From Natrialba magadii ATCC 43099 (GTDB taxonomy: Archaea; Halobacteriota; Halobacteria; Halobacteriales; Natrialbaceae), in contig NC_013925.1 of assembly GCF_000025625.1 (NCBI RefSeq), forward strand, positions 1 through 58,487: a stretch of DNA of 58,487 nt, read 5' to 3'. Shown here piece by piece: positions 24,347 through 33,223 of this stretch. A program made the position numbers and the translations under genes. The notes below the pieces were generated by a model. It had not been told where the DNA came from and did not search any database. It saw nothing but the letters and a program-made list of their open reading frames with translations. Numbering within the stretch: position 1 is the first letter of the stretch; every line of letters begins with the position of its first letter.

Positions 24347-26233
24347 ATGAGCAACAACGAGAAGCGTCGCTTTACCAAGCACGTCGCGATCAAGACGATC
24401 GACGAGGAGGAGCAGACCGCCACGGGGATCGTCCTGACGCCGTACGAGCTGGACCATCAACTGGACTTCGTCTATCCCGACGGCGTCCAGGCGATGTACA
24501 ACCCAGCGCCGGAGGACGGAGTTCTCCACGCTGCCTTCCCAGAAGATGCAGCCGAACTCGAGTTCAACGAGGTCCTCGAGGAGGACCAAGAGATCGATGG
24601 CGAAGAATTCGAGGAGGGTGACTGGGTTGTCCGGAGAAAGTACCATGACGATGAGCTGTGGTCGTTCGTCGGTGAGGTCCTACACGGGTTCTCCATCGGT
24701 GGCGACGTCAGCAAGGCGGATGAGTTCGAATCAATCGATGATCTGCCCGACGAGGTCGAGATTCCGGATAGCGTCGATCCCGACGCGGTCGACGATGAGC
24801 ACTGGCCCCCGGCGGGCATCCGTAACGGTGCCACATCGGAGATCTCCGACGTCGACATCCCGGCGGTAACGTCGGCGATGTACGCGACGAAGGGGCGCGA
24901 CCTCGAGAAAAACCTCTACGAGAGCGCCGAGGACCGAGATGACTTCGTTGATCGGATGACGAGACGTGGTGCGCCCGAGGAGGGTGCTGGCGGCCTCTAC
25001 GATTACCTTGACCAGTTAGAGAAGACGGCGCCCGACGGTGCCGTGACGAAGTTCTTCGCTGACGCGGAGAAGTTCGATTTCGACAGCTGTGTGGAGAGCG
25101 TCATGGAGGATGGCCATACCCAGGAGGAAGCAGAGGAGATCTGCGGCGCGCAGTACCACGATACAAAAATGGAACACAGCAACACACCCGACGAAGAGCC
25201 CGACGACGCCACGAAGTGGCAGATGTTCAAGTCGTGGCTAGCTGGCACTGGCGGTCCCTTTGATGCCGCCGAGTCCGATGACGGCGTAAGTCCCGCGGAA
25301 GGGCAGTCCGAGGTCTCGGCGGGGACGTTCTCGAAGGCAATCGATGTCGCCAGAGACGTCACGAAGGAGGGCCGGACGCTCAACGCCACGAACCGAGAGG
25401 CGTTGATGGCTGGCCACGACGCGATCGAAATGGCGCTCGAGTCGGACGTAGACTTCGAGACGAACCGATTCACAGATGACGACAGTACGGAGTTCGACAT
25501 CGTTCAGTACGGTTCTTCCGGGGAGAGTGACGACGAAACAGAGAAGTCACGCCCGGTAGAGAAGCTGACCGAAGAGCAGGGTGAACTCGTCTTGGCCGCG
25601 ATCCAGCGGTTCGTGGACAATCAGGGCGAGGCTGCCTTCTCCGAATTCCGATCCTGGGTTTGGTCGACGGATATCCTCGACGACGACACAGCGTTCGCCG
25701 CTGACGAAGCCGCCTATCAGTACCGAGAGTGGGATCGCGAGCAGCGCGAGCAAACTTCGGTCACTGAGGATTTCCTCGACTGGGTCCAGGACGAGAGCGA
25801 CACCGACACCGAGATCACCATGAGCAAGGACGACAACACCGATTCCGAGACGGACAAAGCGATGGAAGACGCCCCAGAGTGGGGTCAGGCCATCTACGAG
25901 GAACAGCAGAAGAACAGCGACCGCATCGACGAGCTGAGCAAGGCGATCGACGACGAGGGCGATGCCGACGGTGGCGAGACCTCGGAGTCCGACGGCGACT
26001 CGAGCGGCGACGGCGAAGGCGAGACGAGCAAGTCGGCCGACGGGGAGACTGCGCCCGAGTGGGTGCAGCCGATCCAGGACGGCATCGAGAAGAACGCCGA
26101 GAATATCCAGGCGGTGGCGCAGGCATCGGGCCACAGCCAGCAGCTGGACTACGACGGCGAAGCTGGCACCGAGAAGAACGCTGACGAAGAGCCGGACGAC
26201 GGCGAAGTCAAGAAGGCGTTCCTCGGGCTGTAG
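24347..26233 (+). CDS. Prohead protease/scaffold (XkdF-like)
   Basis: A 628-residue protein located between the minor head and major capsid genes. The N-terminal ~130 residues (FTKHVAIKTIDEEEQTATGI, VVRRKYHDDELWSF, LHGFSIGG) resemble the XkdF/phage serine protease domain. A middle segment carries KFDSCVESVMEDGHTQEEAEE-type repeats, followed by very acidic coiled segments to the C-terminus that look like a fused scaffold. One protein probably supplies both protease and scaffold. Confidence 0.75.
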   Translation: MSNNEKRRFTKHVAIKTIDEEEQTATGIVLTPYELDHQLDFVYPDGVQAMYNPAPEDGVLHAAFPEDAAELEFNEVLEEDQEIDGEEFEEGDWVVRRKYHDDELWSFVGEVLHGFSIGGDVSKADEFESIDDLPDEVEIPDSVDPDAVDDEHWPPAGIRNGATSEISDVDIPAVTSAMYATKGRDLEKNLYESAEDRDDFVDRMTRRGAPEEGAGGLYDYLDQLEKTAPDGAVTKFFADAEKFDFDSCVESVMEDGHTQEEAEEICGAQYHDTKMEHSNTPDEEPDDATKWQMFKSWLAGTGGPFDAAESDDGVSPAEGQSEVSAGTFSKAIDVARDVTKEGRTLNATNREALMAGHDAIEMALESDVDFETNRFTDDDSTEFDIVQYGSSGESDDETEKSRPVEKLTEEQGELVLAAIQRFVDNQGEAAFSEFRSWVWSTDILDDDTAFAADEAAYQYREWDREQREQTSVTEDFLDWVQDESDTDTEITMSKDDNTDSETDKAMEDAPEWGQAIYEEQQKNSDRIDELSKAIDDEGDADGGETSESDGDSSGDGEGETSKSADGETAPEWVQPIQDGIEKNAENIQAVAQASGHSQQLDYDGEAGTEKNADEEPDDGEVKKAFLGL

Positions 26234-26276
26234 ATCGACTGACAACCAACACACCCATTAGAAACCTGAGATTTCA

Positions 26277-27242
26277 ATGGCATCCCGAACCATCAACAAC
26301 GACCTGAGTCGCATCACTGAAAAGAACGCTCTGACCGTCGACGACCTCGACGCTGGAGGCACGCTCCCAGATCCGCTCTGGGACGAGTTCTGGACGGACA
26401 TGATCGAGGAGACTCCGCTCCTCGACGCGATCCGAACCGAGACAGTCGGCGCGAAGAAGACGCGGATCCCGACCCTCAACATCGGCGAACGACACCGCCG
26501 ACCGCAGGACGAGGGCGAGTGGAACGAGAACGAATCCGACGTGTCGACCGGTACGATCGACATCAGCACCGAGAAGGCAACGGTAGCGTGGGACCTCCCG
26601 CGAGAAGTTGTCCAGGAGAACCCCGAGGGAGAGGCCCTTGCGGACCGCATCCTGAACCTGATGACCGACGCCTGGTCGGCAGACGTCGAGGACCTCGCCG
26701 CCAACGGCGACGAGGACGCAGAGGACTCGTTCGAGAATCAGAACGACGGCTTCATCACGGTTGCAGAGGGCGACGTCGAGACGATCGACGCCGCTGACGA
26801 CATCCTCGACAACGACCTCGTCATCCGGACGATCGCGGGCCTCGACTCGAAGTACCGCGCTCGGATGAACCCGGCGCTCATCGTCTCCGAGGACCAGCTC
26901 CTCAGCTACCACTACACGCTGACCGACCGGGACACCCCGCTCGGCGACAACGTGATCATGGGCGAGGCGGACGTCAACCCGTTCAGCTTCCCCATCATAG
27001 GATCGGGGCTGTGGCCGGACGACAAGGCGATGTTCACCGATCCGCAGAACCTCATCTACGCGCTGTACCGCGACCTCGAGATCGACGTCCTCACCGAGTC
27101 CGACAAGGTGAGCGAGCGCGACCTCCACGCCCGGTACTTCATGCGCGGCGACGACGACTTCGCGATCGAGAACACCGAGGCTGTAGTCCTCGCCGAGGGT
27201 CTGGGCGACCCACTCGAGCACCTCGAAGAGGAGACCTCGTAA
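26277..27242 (+). CDS. Major capsid protein
   Basis: A 321-residue protein in the position and size of phiCh1 gpE, the main head protein. It starts MASRTINNDLSRITEKNALT and shows an HK97-like layout: an N-terminal arm, a long beta-hairpin region (TGTIDISTEKATVAWDLPRE) and a spine-helix region around residues 120-145. Direct translation from a strong ribosome site is not evident; expression probably relies on operon transcription. Assignment rests on synteny, size and acidic composition. Confidence 0.85.
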   Translation: MASRTINNDLSRITEKNALTVDDLDAGGTLPDPLWDEFWTDMIEETPLLDAIRTETVGAKKTRIPTLNIGERHRRPQDEGEWNENESDVSTGTIDISTEKATVAWDLPREVVQENPEGEALADRILNLMTDAWSADVEDLAANGDEDAEDSFENQNDGFITVAEGDVETIDAADDILDNDLVIRTIAGLDSKYRARMNPALIVSEDQLLSYHYTLTDRDTPLGDNVIMGEADVNPFSFPIIGSGLWPDDKAMFTDPQNLIYALYRDLEIDVLTESDKVSERDLHARYFMRGDDDFAIENTEAVVLAEGLGDPLEHLEEETS

Positions 27243-27251
27243 CGGTGAACG

Positions 27252-27695
27252 ATGGCTGAACGCACCATCCGACACCGAGACGACGGACCACCCGGCTTCA
27301 GCCGGTACGCCGACTCCATCTCGACGGAGCCCGGCGACGAGATCTCCGTCGACGGCGAACTCGCCAAGTACCTCGTCGACGAAAAGCGGTACTTCGAGTA
27401 CGTCGACGACGGACCAACCGCTGACAGCGTCGACTCGGACGAAGAGGCGGAAGCCGAAGACGATCCGGATGACGCCGACGACTCCGAGGACAGCGGCGAC
27501 GAAGACGGCGGCGACGAGGGCAGCTACGAGTTCGACGAGGACTCCTGGTTCGAGGACCACGACGACTACGAATCCCGCATCGAGCGGGTAGAGTCGGGCG
27601 ACGTCGACGATCACCTCGACACGATCGCCGATATCGAGAGTAGCGAGCAGGTCAAGGACTCGATCGGCGTCCGTCGGGCGGAAGTCGAGGGGTAA
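27252..27695 (+). CDS. Hypothetical head-region protein
   Basis: A 147-residue protein. The first 55 residues form a small domain (MAERTIRHRDDGPPGFSRYA...), residues 60-90 are an Asp/Glu run, and the last 50 residues look like a small helical domain (DDYESRIERVESGDVDDHLD). It is located between the capsid and connector genes, where head-tail joining or decoration proteins occur. Function inferred only from place. Confidence 0.65.
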   Translation: MAERTIRHRDDGPPGFSRYADSISTEPGDEISVDGELAKYLVDEKRYFEYVDDGPTADSVDSDEEAEAEDDPDDADDSEDSGDEDGGDEGSYEFDEDSWFEDHDDYESRIERVESGDVDDHLDTIADIESSEQVKDSIGVRRAEVEG

Positions 27696-27701
27696 TCGCT
27701 C

Positions 27702-28298
27702 ATGCCGCTCGAGCCTTCGGATGTCGAGTCTGAACTCCCGTTCGACGCGAAGGCGTTCGGGTGGAGCGAGGAGAAGTTCAAGAGCGAGCTGGAGACGTAC
27801 ATTGCCGCCGCTACAGAGACGGTCGAGAAGTGGATCAACACCACACTCGAGCCGGAGACAGTCACGCGAGACCTCTCCCGACCGTCGCACGTCGACGGTC
27901 ACGATCTTCCGATGCCGTCCCGTCCCGTCCAGGACGTCGTGTCGGTCACGATCGACACGGACCGCGCGATGGGCCGCGACGTCGACGAAGACGACTACTG
28001 GGTTGAGGAGACTCACCTGGAGCTGAAGCCCGGCGCCGACCGGAAGTCGTGGCCGACCGACCGACGGTCGATCACTGTGGAGTGGGAGTACGGCTACGAG
28101 GAGGTACCGGAGTCGCCGAAGAAAGCGATCATTCGGCTCGTACGTGCGCGTCTTCGAGCGATCAACGCCGAGGGCATCTCGTCCGACACGATCATGGGGG
28201 ACTCGATCTCCTACGATCCCGAGGATGAGGTGGTCCTTGCTGCTCGAAAGGACGTCGCCGGATTCGAGGCCCCGTCGTACTACGGAGGTGTCGAATGA
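27702..28298 (+). CDS. Head-tail connector (adaptor) protein
   Basis: A 198-residue protein with the helical pattern of gp6/gp15-type adaptors: ELETYIAAATETVEKWINTT near residue 32, a central beta segment (SITVEWEYGYEEVPESPKKA) and an alpha helix RLVRARLRAIN. These proteins form the ring under the portal. The position after the capsid gene supports the call. Confidence 0.75.
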   Translation: MPLEPSDVESELPFDAKAFGWSEEKFKSELETYIAAATETVEKWINTTLEPETVTRDLSRPSHVDGHDLPMPSRPVQDVVSVTIDTDRAMGRDVDEDDYWVEETHLELKPGADRKSWPTDRRSITVEWEYGYEEVPESPKKAIIRLVRARLRAINAEGISSDTIMGDSISYDPEDEVVLAARKDVAGFEAPSYYGGVE

Positions 28299-28675
28299 GC
28301 CCGCTTCCATCATCGGCTGCGGCCGTTCGACAGCGCCTCCACATGCACGGCGTTGACATCTCGATCCAGCACTACGAGGTCGGCGAGGGCGGCTCACGCG
28401 GGAGCCCGGCGGAAGAGTCGGCGACCGATGACGTGAAGGCGTACGTCCAAGACAAGAGCGCCTCGACGAGCCTCAGCGAGTTGCTCGGTCAGGAGATGAG
28501 CATCGACATCGTGTTCACCGTACTGGCCGACGACGTCGACGAAGATCTCCGAGATGGCGGCCACGATGCCGCGTCGACGGTGACCTATCACGGTCGATCG
28601 TACGTCGTAGAGCACGCCGAGGACGAAGGGGGCGCGACGATCACACTGCACTGCTCGACTCGTGAGGACAGCTAA
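28295..28675 (+). CDS. Head closure-like protein
   Basis: A 126-residue beta-rich protein starting MSPLPSSAAAVRQRLHMHGV. It overlaps the adaptor gene by four bases. Size, order and fold pattern (VKAYVQDKSAS, VTYHGRSYVVEHAEDEGGA) fit a head-closure or stopper protein, but sequence similarity is not obvious to me. Confidence 0.6.
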   Translation: MSPLPSSAAAVRQRLHMHGVDISIQHYEVGEGGSRGSPAEESATDDVKAYVQDKSASTSLSELLGQEMSIDIVFTVLADDVDEDLRDGGHDAASTVTYHGRSYVVEHAEDEGGATITLHCSTREDS

Positions 28676-28676
28676 C

Positions 28677-28958
28677 ATGATCGATAACTACGAGGACCGA
28701 AACCGGGAGCAAACGCTCAACGCGGCGGGAGACTTCTCAGGCGATCGCCTGGAGGAGTTCCTTGAGTACGAGCGCGAGCACAAGAACCGGAAGACAGTCA
28801 TCGAGCCACTCGAGCGGGAGTTGCTCACCGTGACGACGACCGGCCGCAACTACGTTGCTGGCCTCTGGTTCGACAGCATGTCGGAGGAGAAGGTCGTTCG
28901 ACGAACGACGAGAGTCGAGCAGGCGATCGAGCGCGAAGAACTCCGCGAGGTGGACTGA
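28677..28958 (+). CDS. Hypothetical neck-region protein
   Basis: A 93-residue charged protein starting MIDNYEDRNREQTLNAAGDF at ATG 28677. The C-terminal end (KVVRRTTRVEQAIEREELRE) is helical. It lies among neck and connector genes and overlaps the next start by one base. No family recognised. Confidence 0.6.
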   Translation: MIDNYEDRNREQTLNAAGDFSGDRLEEFLEYEREHKNRKTVIEPLERELLTVTTTGRNYVAGLWFDSMSEEKVVRRTTRVEQAIEREELREVD

Positions 28959-29395
28959 TGGTCGAGGACGAGAACAACATCCCGGAAGCCCGCGAGGCGA
29001 TCCAGGACGGCCTGACGGACGGCCTCGAGCGTCTTCACACGATAACGCTCCGTGAGCTCATCACCAACATGAGCGACGGGCAGGATGCGCTCGGCAACCC
29101 GTGGGAGCCGTTGAAAGAGTCGACGATCCGGGCGAAAGGTTCGGATACACCGCTGATCGACAACTCGCGTCTCCTCACCGACATCAACGCGGCGTCGATG
29201 ATGGATCGCGCCAACCGGATGGCGGTCATCGGGACAAATCTGGACTACGCGGAGCACCACGAGTTCGGCGCTCCAGAGGCTGGTATCCCTGCCCGACCGA
29301 TCTTCGGGCCAGCGGGTGCGTACGCAAGTCAGCAGGCTCCTGATGTCATCGGTGACGAGATCGACACGAACCTCGAGGGTGCTGTAATCGACTGA
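28958..29395 (+). CDS. Tail completion / virion morphogenesis protein
   Basis: A 145-residue protein resembling the Mu gpG / P2 gpS type: DALGNPWEPLKESTIRAKGS around residue 45, LIDNSRLLTDI near 67, and YAEHHEFGAPEAGIPARPIF near 100. Such proteins finish the tail end that docks with the head. Position between connector and sheath genes agrees. Confidence 0.8.
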   Translation: MVEDENNIPEAREAIQDGLTDGLERLHTITLRELITNMSDGQDALGNPWEPLKESTIRAKGSDTPLIDNSRLLTDINAASMMDRANRMAVIGTNLDYAEHHEFGAPEAGIPARPIFGPAGAYASQQAPDVIGDEIDTNLEGAVID

Positions 29396-29411
29396 GAGAG
29401 GAATTACTACG

Positions 29412-30008
29412 ATGCTCACAACTGCTGAAGAGGACCGATTCGAGGAGGCGCTGCCACTCGAGGGCCTCGAGGTCAAATGGGATGGCGAGTCCTACGAATA
29501 CGACCTCGATCCCTTCTGGACTGGAGGAGATGCGGCTGACGAGGAGCCGACTGAGTCAGTCGAGTATCCGGCGATCGTGTTCGACTGGGAGACGCAGAAC
29601 CAGCCGGAACTGGGTCGCCAGCCGTTGAATGACCTCCATTCGATCGACGTCTCGTCGGACGAGTCGGTCCTCACAGAGACGAAAACAGCGGAAGTGAGTG
29701 ATGACCTCGCGATCACGATCGCGGTCGAAGCAGCGTGGGACGACAACGGAGTCCCACCGCAGGCTCGCGTGACGCAACTCACCAAGCAGATCTGGCGGTT
29801 CCTACGGTTCGAGCTCGACCTGAACAGTGAGGGCGAGAACGAAGAACGGCCGATGAACGTTGAAGTTCCAGATGAGAGCTCGGTCGAGCCGGTTCGAGTC
29901 GAGCACACGATTCGAGCACCCTGGCAGATCCGCTTCCACCACGCTGAGCGCCACGAGGAGGAGCACAACACCGTCGAGGAGTTCGAGATCAACATCACGA
30001 TCGAATAG
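29412..30008 (+). CDS. Tail terminator-like protein
   Basis: A 198-residue acidic protein directly before the sheath gene. A central pattern (VSDDLAITIAVEAAWDDNGV, VTQLTKQIWRFLRF) and order suggest a tail terminator that caps the tube. Similarity is structural guesswork. Confidence 0.55.
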   Translation: MLTTAEEDRFEEALPLEGLEVKWDGESYEYDLDPFWTGGDAADEEPTESVEYPAIVFDWETQNQPELGRQPLNDLHSIDVSSDESVLTETKTAEVSDDLAITIAVEAAWDDNGVPPQARVTQLTKQIWRFLRFELDLNSEGENEERPMNVEVPDESSVEPVRVEHTIRAPWQIRFHHAERHEEEHNTVEEFEINITIE

Positions 30009-30044
30009 TCAAACGACCAGCAGTCACACAACCGACACAACAAC

Positions 30045-31325
30045 ATGCCGAAACAAATCGTAGAAATCGAACTAACTGCTGAAATCGCAGACCGCCCACA
30101 GGAGACGTTCACGGACGCGGCGATCGTGGGCACAGCAGAAGAAGAGCCGCCGGACGCCGAGTTCGGTGAAGTAAACCAGTACAGCACGTCGACGTCGGTC
30201 GGCGACGACTACGGCGAGGACAGCGACGTCTACACGGCGTCGGAAGCCATCGAAGAGATGGGCGCTGAGCAGTGGCGCGTCATGGTCCTCGAGGCGACTG
30301 AGGTGACCGAGGAGGAACTGAGCGATGGCGACACCATCGATAAGGTGCCAATCCTCGGGAACCACGAGGTCGAATCGCCTGACGGCGATATCGAGTTCAC
30401 GACCGACGACGATCCGGACGTCGAAGACTTCGATGCCGAGATCGTCATCAACTCGGCGACCGGCGACGTCGCGACCAGCGAGGACTCGATCGAGCTGACG
30501 TACTTCCACGCGGACTGGAGTCAACTCGACGAGTTCCCCAGCGACGTCAACAACTTCGCCGTCGCCGATCGTCGATTCGACCTGAAGGGCGTCGGTGTCC
30601 TGGACGAAACCCACAGTTGGGCGAGCGACGAGGACATGGGAATGATCGCGAACGGAGTCAACGTCGACGACTACGACTCCGTCGACGAAGCGATGGATGT
30701 CGCACACGAGGTCGCAGGGTACGTCCCCAGCGGCGACCTGATGATGATCGTCGACGCATCCGACGACGATCTCGCCGCCTACCAGCTGGGCAAGTTCGCG
30801 GTGAGCGAGCCCTGGTACAACCCGCTGTGGAACGAACTCCCAGCGGGAGAAACGGTCTCGAAGAACGTCGGCGATCCTGAAGAGCAGGGGACGTTCGAAG
30901 GTGGCGACGAAGCGGAAGGCGAGGGTCCGGTTAACGTCCTGATCGATGTTTCGGATGCCAACCGCGTCTCGAACGCCGTGACGACCGCAGGAGCCGACTC
31001 GGACACATCGTTCTTCGACATCCGAAGGACGAAGGTCTACACGGCCGAGATGCTCGAGCTGGATCTCGAGAGCTTGCAGGTGAGCGACGACGACGTCCCG
31101 TTCACCGAAGACGGGCAAGCGATGATCGAGGACGCGATCAAGGGAACGATGTCCGGCCTGACCGGATCGGTCGGTCAACCACTCGCAGAGTACGAAGTTG
31201 ACGTCCCAGAGTGGGACGACGACGACGTTGACCGAGTGAACCGAAACTGGGGCGGCATCGATCTGGATGCCCGACTGGCCCAGAGAGCGCACACGTTCAG
31301 CCTCGGTCTGAACGTGAGCGTGTAA
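30045..31325 (+). CDS. Tail sheath protein
   Basis: A 426-residue acidic protein immediately before the tube gene. The C-terminal domain has the sheath hallmarks: FFDIRRTKVYTAEMLELDLE, LTGSVGQPLAEYEVDVPEWD and a terminal IDLDARLAQRAHTFSLGLNV. Its presence indicates a contractile tail, hence myovirus morphology. A 36-base gap before it contains no obvious promoter. Confidence 0.85.
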   Translation: MPKQIVEIELTAEIADRPQETFTDAAIVGTAEEEPPDAEFGEVNQYSTSTSVGDDYGEDSDVYTASEAIEEMGAEQWRVMVLEATEVTEEELSDGDTIDKVPILGNHEVESPDGDIEFTTDDDPDVEDFDAEIVINSATGDVATSEDSIELTYFHADWSQLDEFPSDVNNFAVADRRFDLKGVGVLDETHSWASDEDMGMIANGVNVDDYDSVDEAMDVAHEVAGYVPSGDLMMIVDASDDDLAAYQLGKFAVSEPWYNPLWNELPAGETVSKNVGDPEEQGTFEGGDEAEGEGPVNVLIDVSDANRVSNAVTTAGADSDTSFFDIRRTKVYTAEMLELDLESLQVSDDDVPFTEDGQAMIEDAIKGTMSGLTGSVGQPLAEYEVDVPEWDDDDVDRVNRNWGGIDLDARLAQRAHTFSLGLNVSV

Positions 31326-31341
31326 TCGAGGTGAGCATTAT

Positions 31342-31734
31342 ATGGGAACTCAATACGACGGCAGTGACGTATCGGTGATCTTCGCAGGGATGCGAATCGA
31401 ACAGCTACAGAGCGTGTCGACGCCGGACGTGTCATATCCTGGCGAGTACGACCGGACACTGGGCGACGATGACGACGTCTTCGTGACCGACGATACGCCA
31501 GAAGAACTCGAGGGGGAGTTGGTTGTCGCACCGACATCCGGCTCGATCGACGACCTCGAGCAACACCTTCACGACCGGACGATCGACACGCTGACGATTC
31601 GGTTCCCACCGGATCACTCGCAGAGCAGCGAAACCTACTCCGGCACGGCTCTGACGGAGCGGTCGGACGAAGACTTCGACGGCGACGATTCGGACGACCG
31701 AACGTACAGCTTCGTCTCTGAGGACATCGAGTGA
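31342..31734 (+). CDS. Tail tube protein
   Basis: A 130-residue beta-rich acidic protein starting MGTQYDGSDVSVIFAGMRIE. The sheath-tube-chaperone-tape-measure order is conserved in contractile phages, and this is the expected size for a small tube subunit. The call is by order and composition. Confidence 0.75.
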   Translation: MGTQYDGSDVSVIFAGMRIEQLQSVSTPDVSYPGEYDRTLGDDDDVFVTDDTPEELEGELVVAPTSGSIDDLEQHLHDRTIDTLTIRFPPDHSQSSETYSGTALTERSDEDFDGDDSDDRTYSFVSEDIE

Positions 31735-32114
31735 TGACGGACCGAGACATCACCGAGTACGAGGAGCAAGAATGGCCGATCGAGGAGGGCGAAACGCAGT
31801 CGGAGATCGAGTACGAGTTCCTCAACGGAGGCTCGATGAAGTACCTCGTTCAGGACCCAGAGACGGAGACGATCATGTCGTTCATCGCGCCACAGATGGG
31901 CGAAGAGGAGAAGACGCAGTCCGAGCGCCAGTTCGAGCTGAACCGCGACTCGATCGTTGCGCCGGAGCTAACGATGGAGAGGTGGCGTGACCTGCGAACC
32001 GCGGACCAGATCGGGCTAACCAACGAGGTGTCGGAAGCCATCGGACTGGACCGTGTTTTGGGAAATGCCGTCGACTCGCGAGATCACCTACCGGACGAAT
32101 TGCTACCCGAATAG
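31731..32114 (+). CDS. Tail assembly chaperone, short (zero-frame) product
   Basis: A 127-residue acidic helical protein between tube and tape measure, the place of lambda gpG. MMTDRDITEYEEQEWPIEEG begins it and LERWRD-type helices follow (TMERWRDLRTADQIGLTNEV). It overlaps the tube gene by four bases. A slippery heptamer at 32060-32066 near its end allows synthesis of a longer -1 product, listed separately. The short form is expected to be the abundant one. Confidence 0.8.
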   Translation: MMTDRDITEYEEQEWPIEEGETQSEIEYEFLNGGSMKYLVQDPETETIMSFIAPQMGEEEKTQSERQFELNRDSIVAPELTMERWRDLRTADQIGLTNEVSEAIGLDRVLGNAVDSRDHLPDELLPE

Positions 32115-32308
32115 CTCGCGAGTTCAACCTCAACTCGAGCGACCCCATCGGTGAAGTCCTCGACTGGCCGTGGCAGCGAGTAGTACTGTACGCGGAGTGT
32201 CTCAGCGAAGATGAGAGGGACCAAAACGAAGCAGCCCGCGAAGGGATGCCAGAGATCCCCGACTCCGTTGAAGGTATCGACGATATCCCGAACAAGTATC
32301 GTCCGTAA
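31731..32308 (+). CDS. Tail assembly chaperone, -1 frameshift product (gpG-T-like)
   Basis: A second frame is open from before 32042 to the TAA at 32306 and lies in the -1 frame of the gene at 31731. Slipping back at GGGAAAT (32060-32066) joins 112 zero-frame codons to 80 more, giving 192 residues. The added part (REFNLNSSDPIGEVLDW, PWQRVVLYAECL) matches the helical tail-chaperone C-domain. The extension has no usable upstream start codon, so frameshifting is the only clear way to make it. Confidence 0.8.
32060..32123 (+). promoter_or_regulatory. Programmed -1 ribosomal frameshift signal
   Basis: The heptamer G GGA AAT is set in the zero frame exactly as X XXY YYZ. Seven bases later begins a perfect 9-bp stem, ACTCGCGAG (32074-32082) with CTCGCGAGT (32115-32123), around a 32-base loop that contains the zero-frame stop. 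Lambda uses GGGAAAG for the equivalent gene. All three parts are directly visible here. Confidence 0.85.
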
Positions 32309-32338
32309 CAGGGCCACTTCCACCGTGCTTGGCTCGGT

Positions 32339-32348
32339 ACTTTAAGTC
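32339..32348 (+). promoter_or_regulatory. TATA-like element for the HNH gene
   Basis: ACTTTAAGTC lies about 32 bases upstream of the ATG at 32375, in a gap inside the otherwise continuous tail operon. It suggests that the HNH gene is transcribed on its own with a very short leader. Confidence 0.45.
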
Positions 32349-32374
32349 AGGAAACGTGACTCTCACGTAAGACG

Positions 32375-33214
32375 ATGGTCTCGGGTGACGAGCACGAGTG
32401 CCCAGAATGTGGTAAAGCATTCGACAGCCACCAATCTATGAGTAGCCATCATGCTGGTCTCCACGGAGGACCACCGTTCACGAGTACATGTAGCGCAAAA
32501 TACTGCAACGCTGAGTACTCAACACCGCCGTCTCAGAGTAATAAAGACAATAAATACTGTTCAAAAGAGTGTAGAACGTCGGGTGCTTGGCGAGACGAAG
32601 AGGTCATGGAAGCACTCTATCTGCTGAGGGGCATGTCGGTTTCTCAGATTGGTGATTATCTTGGTTGCTCAGGTCAGACGGTTTGGCGATGGCTGGATGA
32701 ACACGGTATCGAGGCTCGACAAGCGAGTGAGCCGAAATACCCTCGGATTAGTTCAAAAGACTGGTTAGTAAAAACGTACGTCGAGAAAAACATGACCTCT
32801 GGCGAGATCGCAGAGTGGGTTGGATGCTCGAGTGGTGTGGTCTGGGAGTGGTGTCAGAGGCACGGAATCGACTGTCAAGAGAACGGATCTTGGCCGCGTG
32901 GCGAGGATCACCATCTGTACGGCGGCGGCGACATCAAATACGGTGAAGGTTGGAATAAAAAGAAAAAGGAGCGAGTTCGAGAAAGGGATGGTCGCGAGTG
33001 TCAGCACTGTGGCCGTGGTGAACAGGAGCACGTCAAACTGTTCGGAACGAAACACATCGTCCACCACGTAGTCCCGGCCAGATCGATCGAAGACGCTCAA
33101 GAACGAAATGCGATGAAAAACCTGGTCACGCTGTGCCGAGGTGACTGCCACAAACGGTGGGAGGAAATGGCACCACTACGCCCCATCACTTCTCGAGTAG
33201 AAGTTCGGGGTTGA
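32375..33214 (+). CDS. HNH homing-type endonuclease with C2H2 finger
   Basis: A 279-residue protein. Residues 9-30 form a C2H2 finger (C9, C12, H25, H30). A second cysteine cluster (CSAKYC...YCSKEC) and two HTH-like repeats (SVSQIGDYLGCSGQTVWRWL and SGEIAEWVGCSSGVVWEWCQ) follow. The C-terminal HNH core runs RDGRECQHCG, HIVHHVVPARSIEDAQERNA and TLCRGDCHKRWE. Codon use is more AT-rich than its neighbours, and the gene interrupts the tail operon between chaperone and tape measure, typical of a free-standing mobile endonuclease. Confidence 0.88.
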   Translation: MVSGDEHECPECGKAFDSHQSMSSHHAGLHGGPPFTSTCSAKYCNAEYSTPPSQSNKDNKYCSKECRTSGAWRDEEVMEALYLLRGMSVSQIGDYLGCSGQTVWRWLDEHGIEARQASEPKYPRISSKDWLVKTYVEKNMTSGEIAEWVGCSSGVVWEWCQRHGIDCQENGSWPRGEDHHLYGGGDIKYGEGWNKKKKERVRERDGRECQHCGRGEQEHVKLFGTKHIVHHVVPARSIEDAQERNAMKNLVTLCRGDCHKRWEEMAPLRPITSRVEVRG

Positions 33215-33223
33215 ACCCGTGAT

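Noticed and set aside
26274-28397. 707-codon open frame opposite the capsid and connector genes
   Set aside because: It is an antisense shadow caused by high GC and codon bias. The rightward genes form a coherent head operon with good starts.
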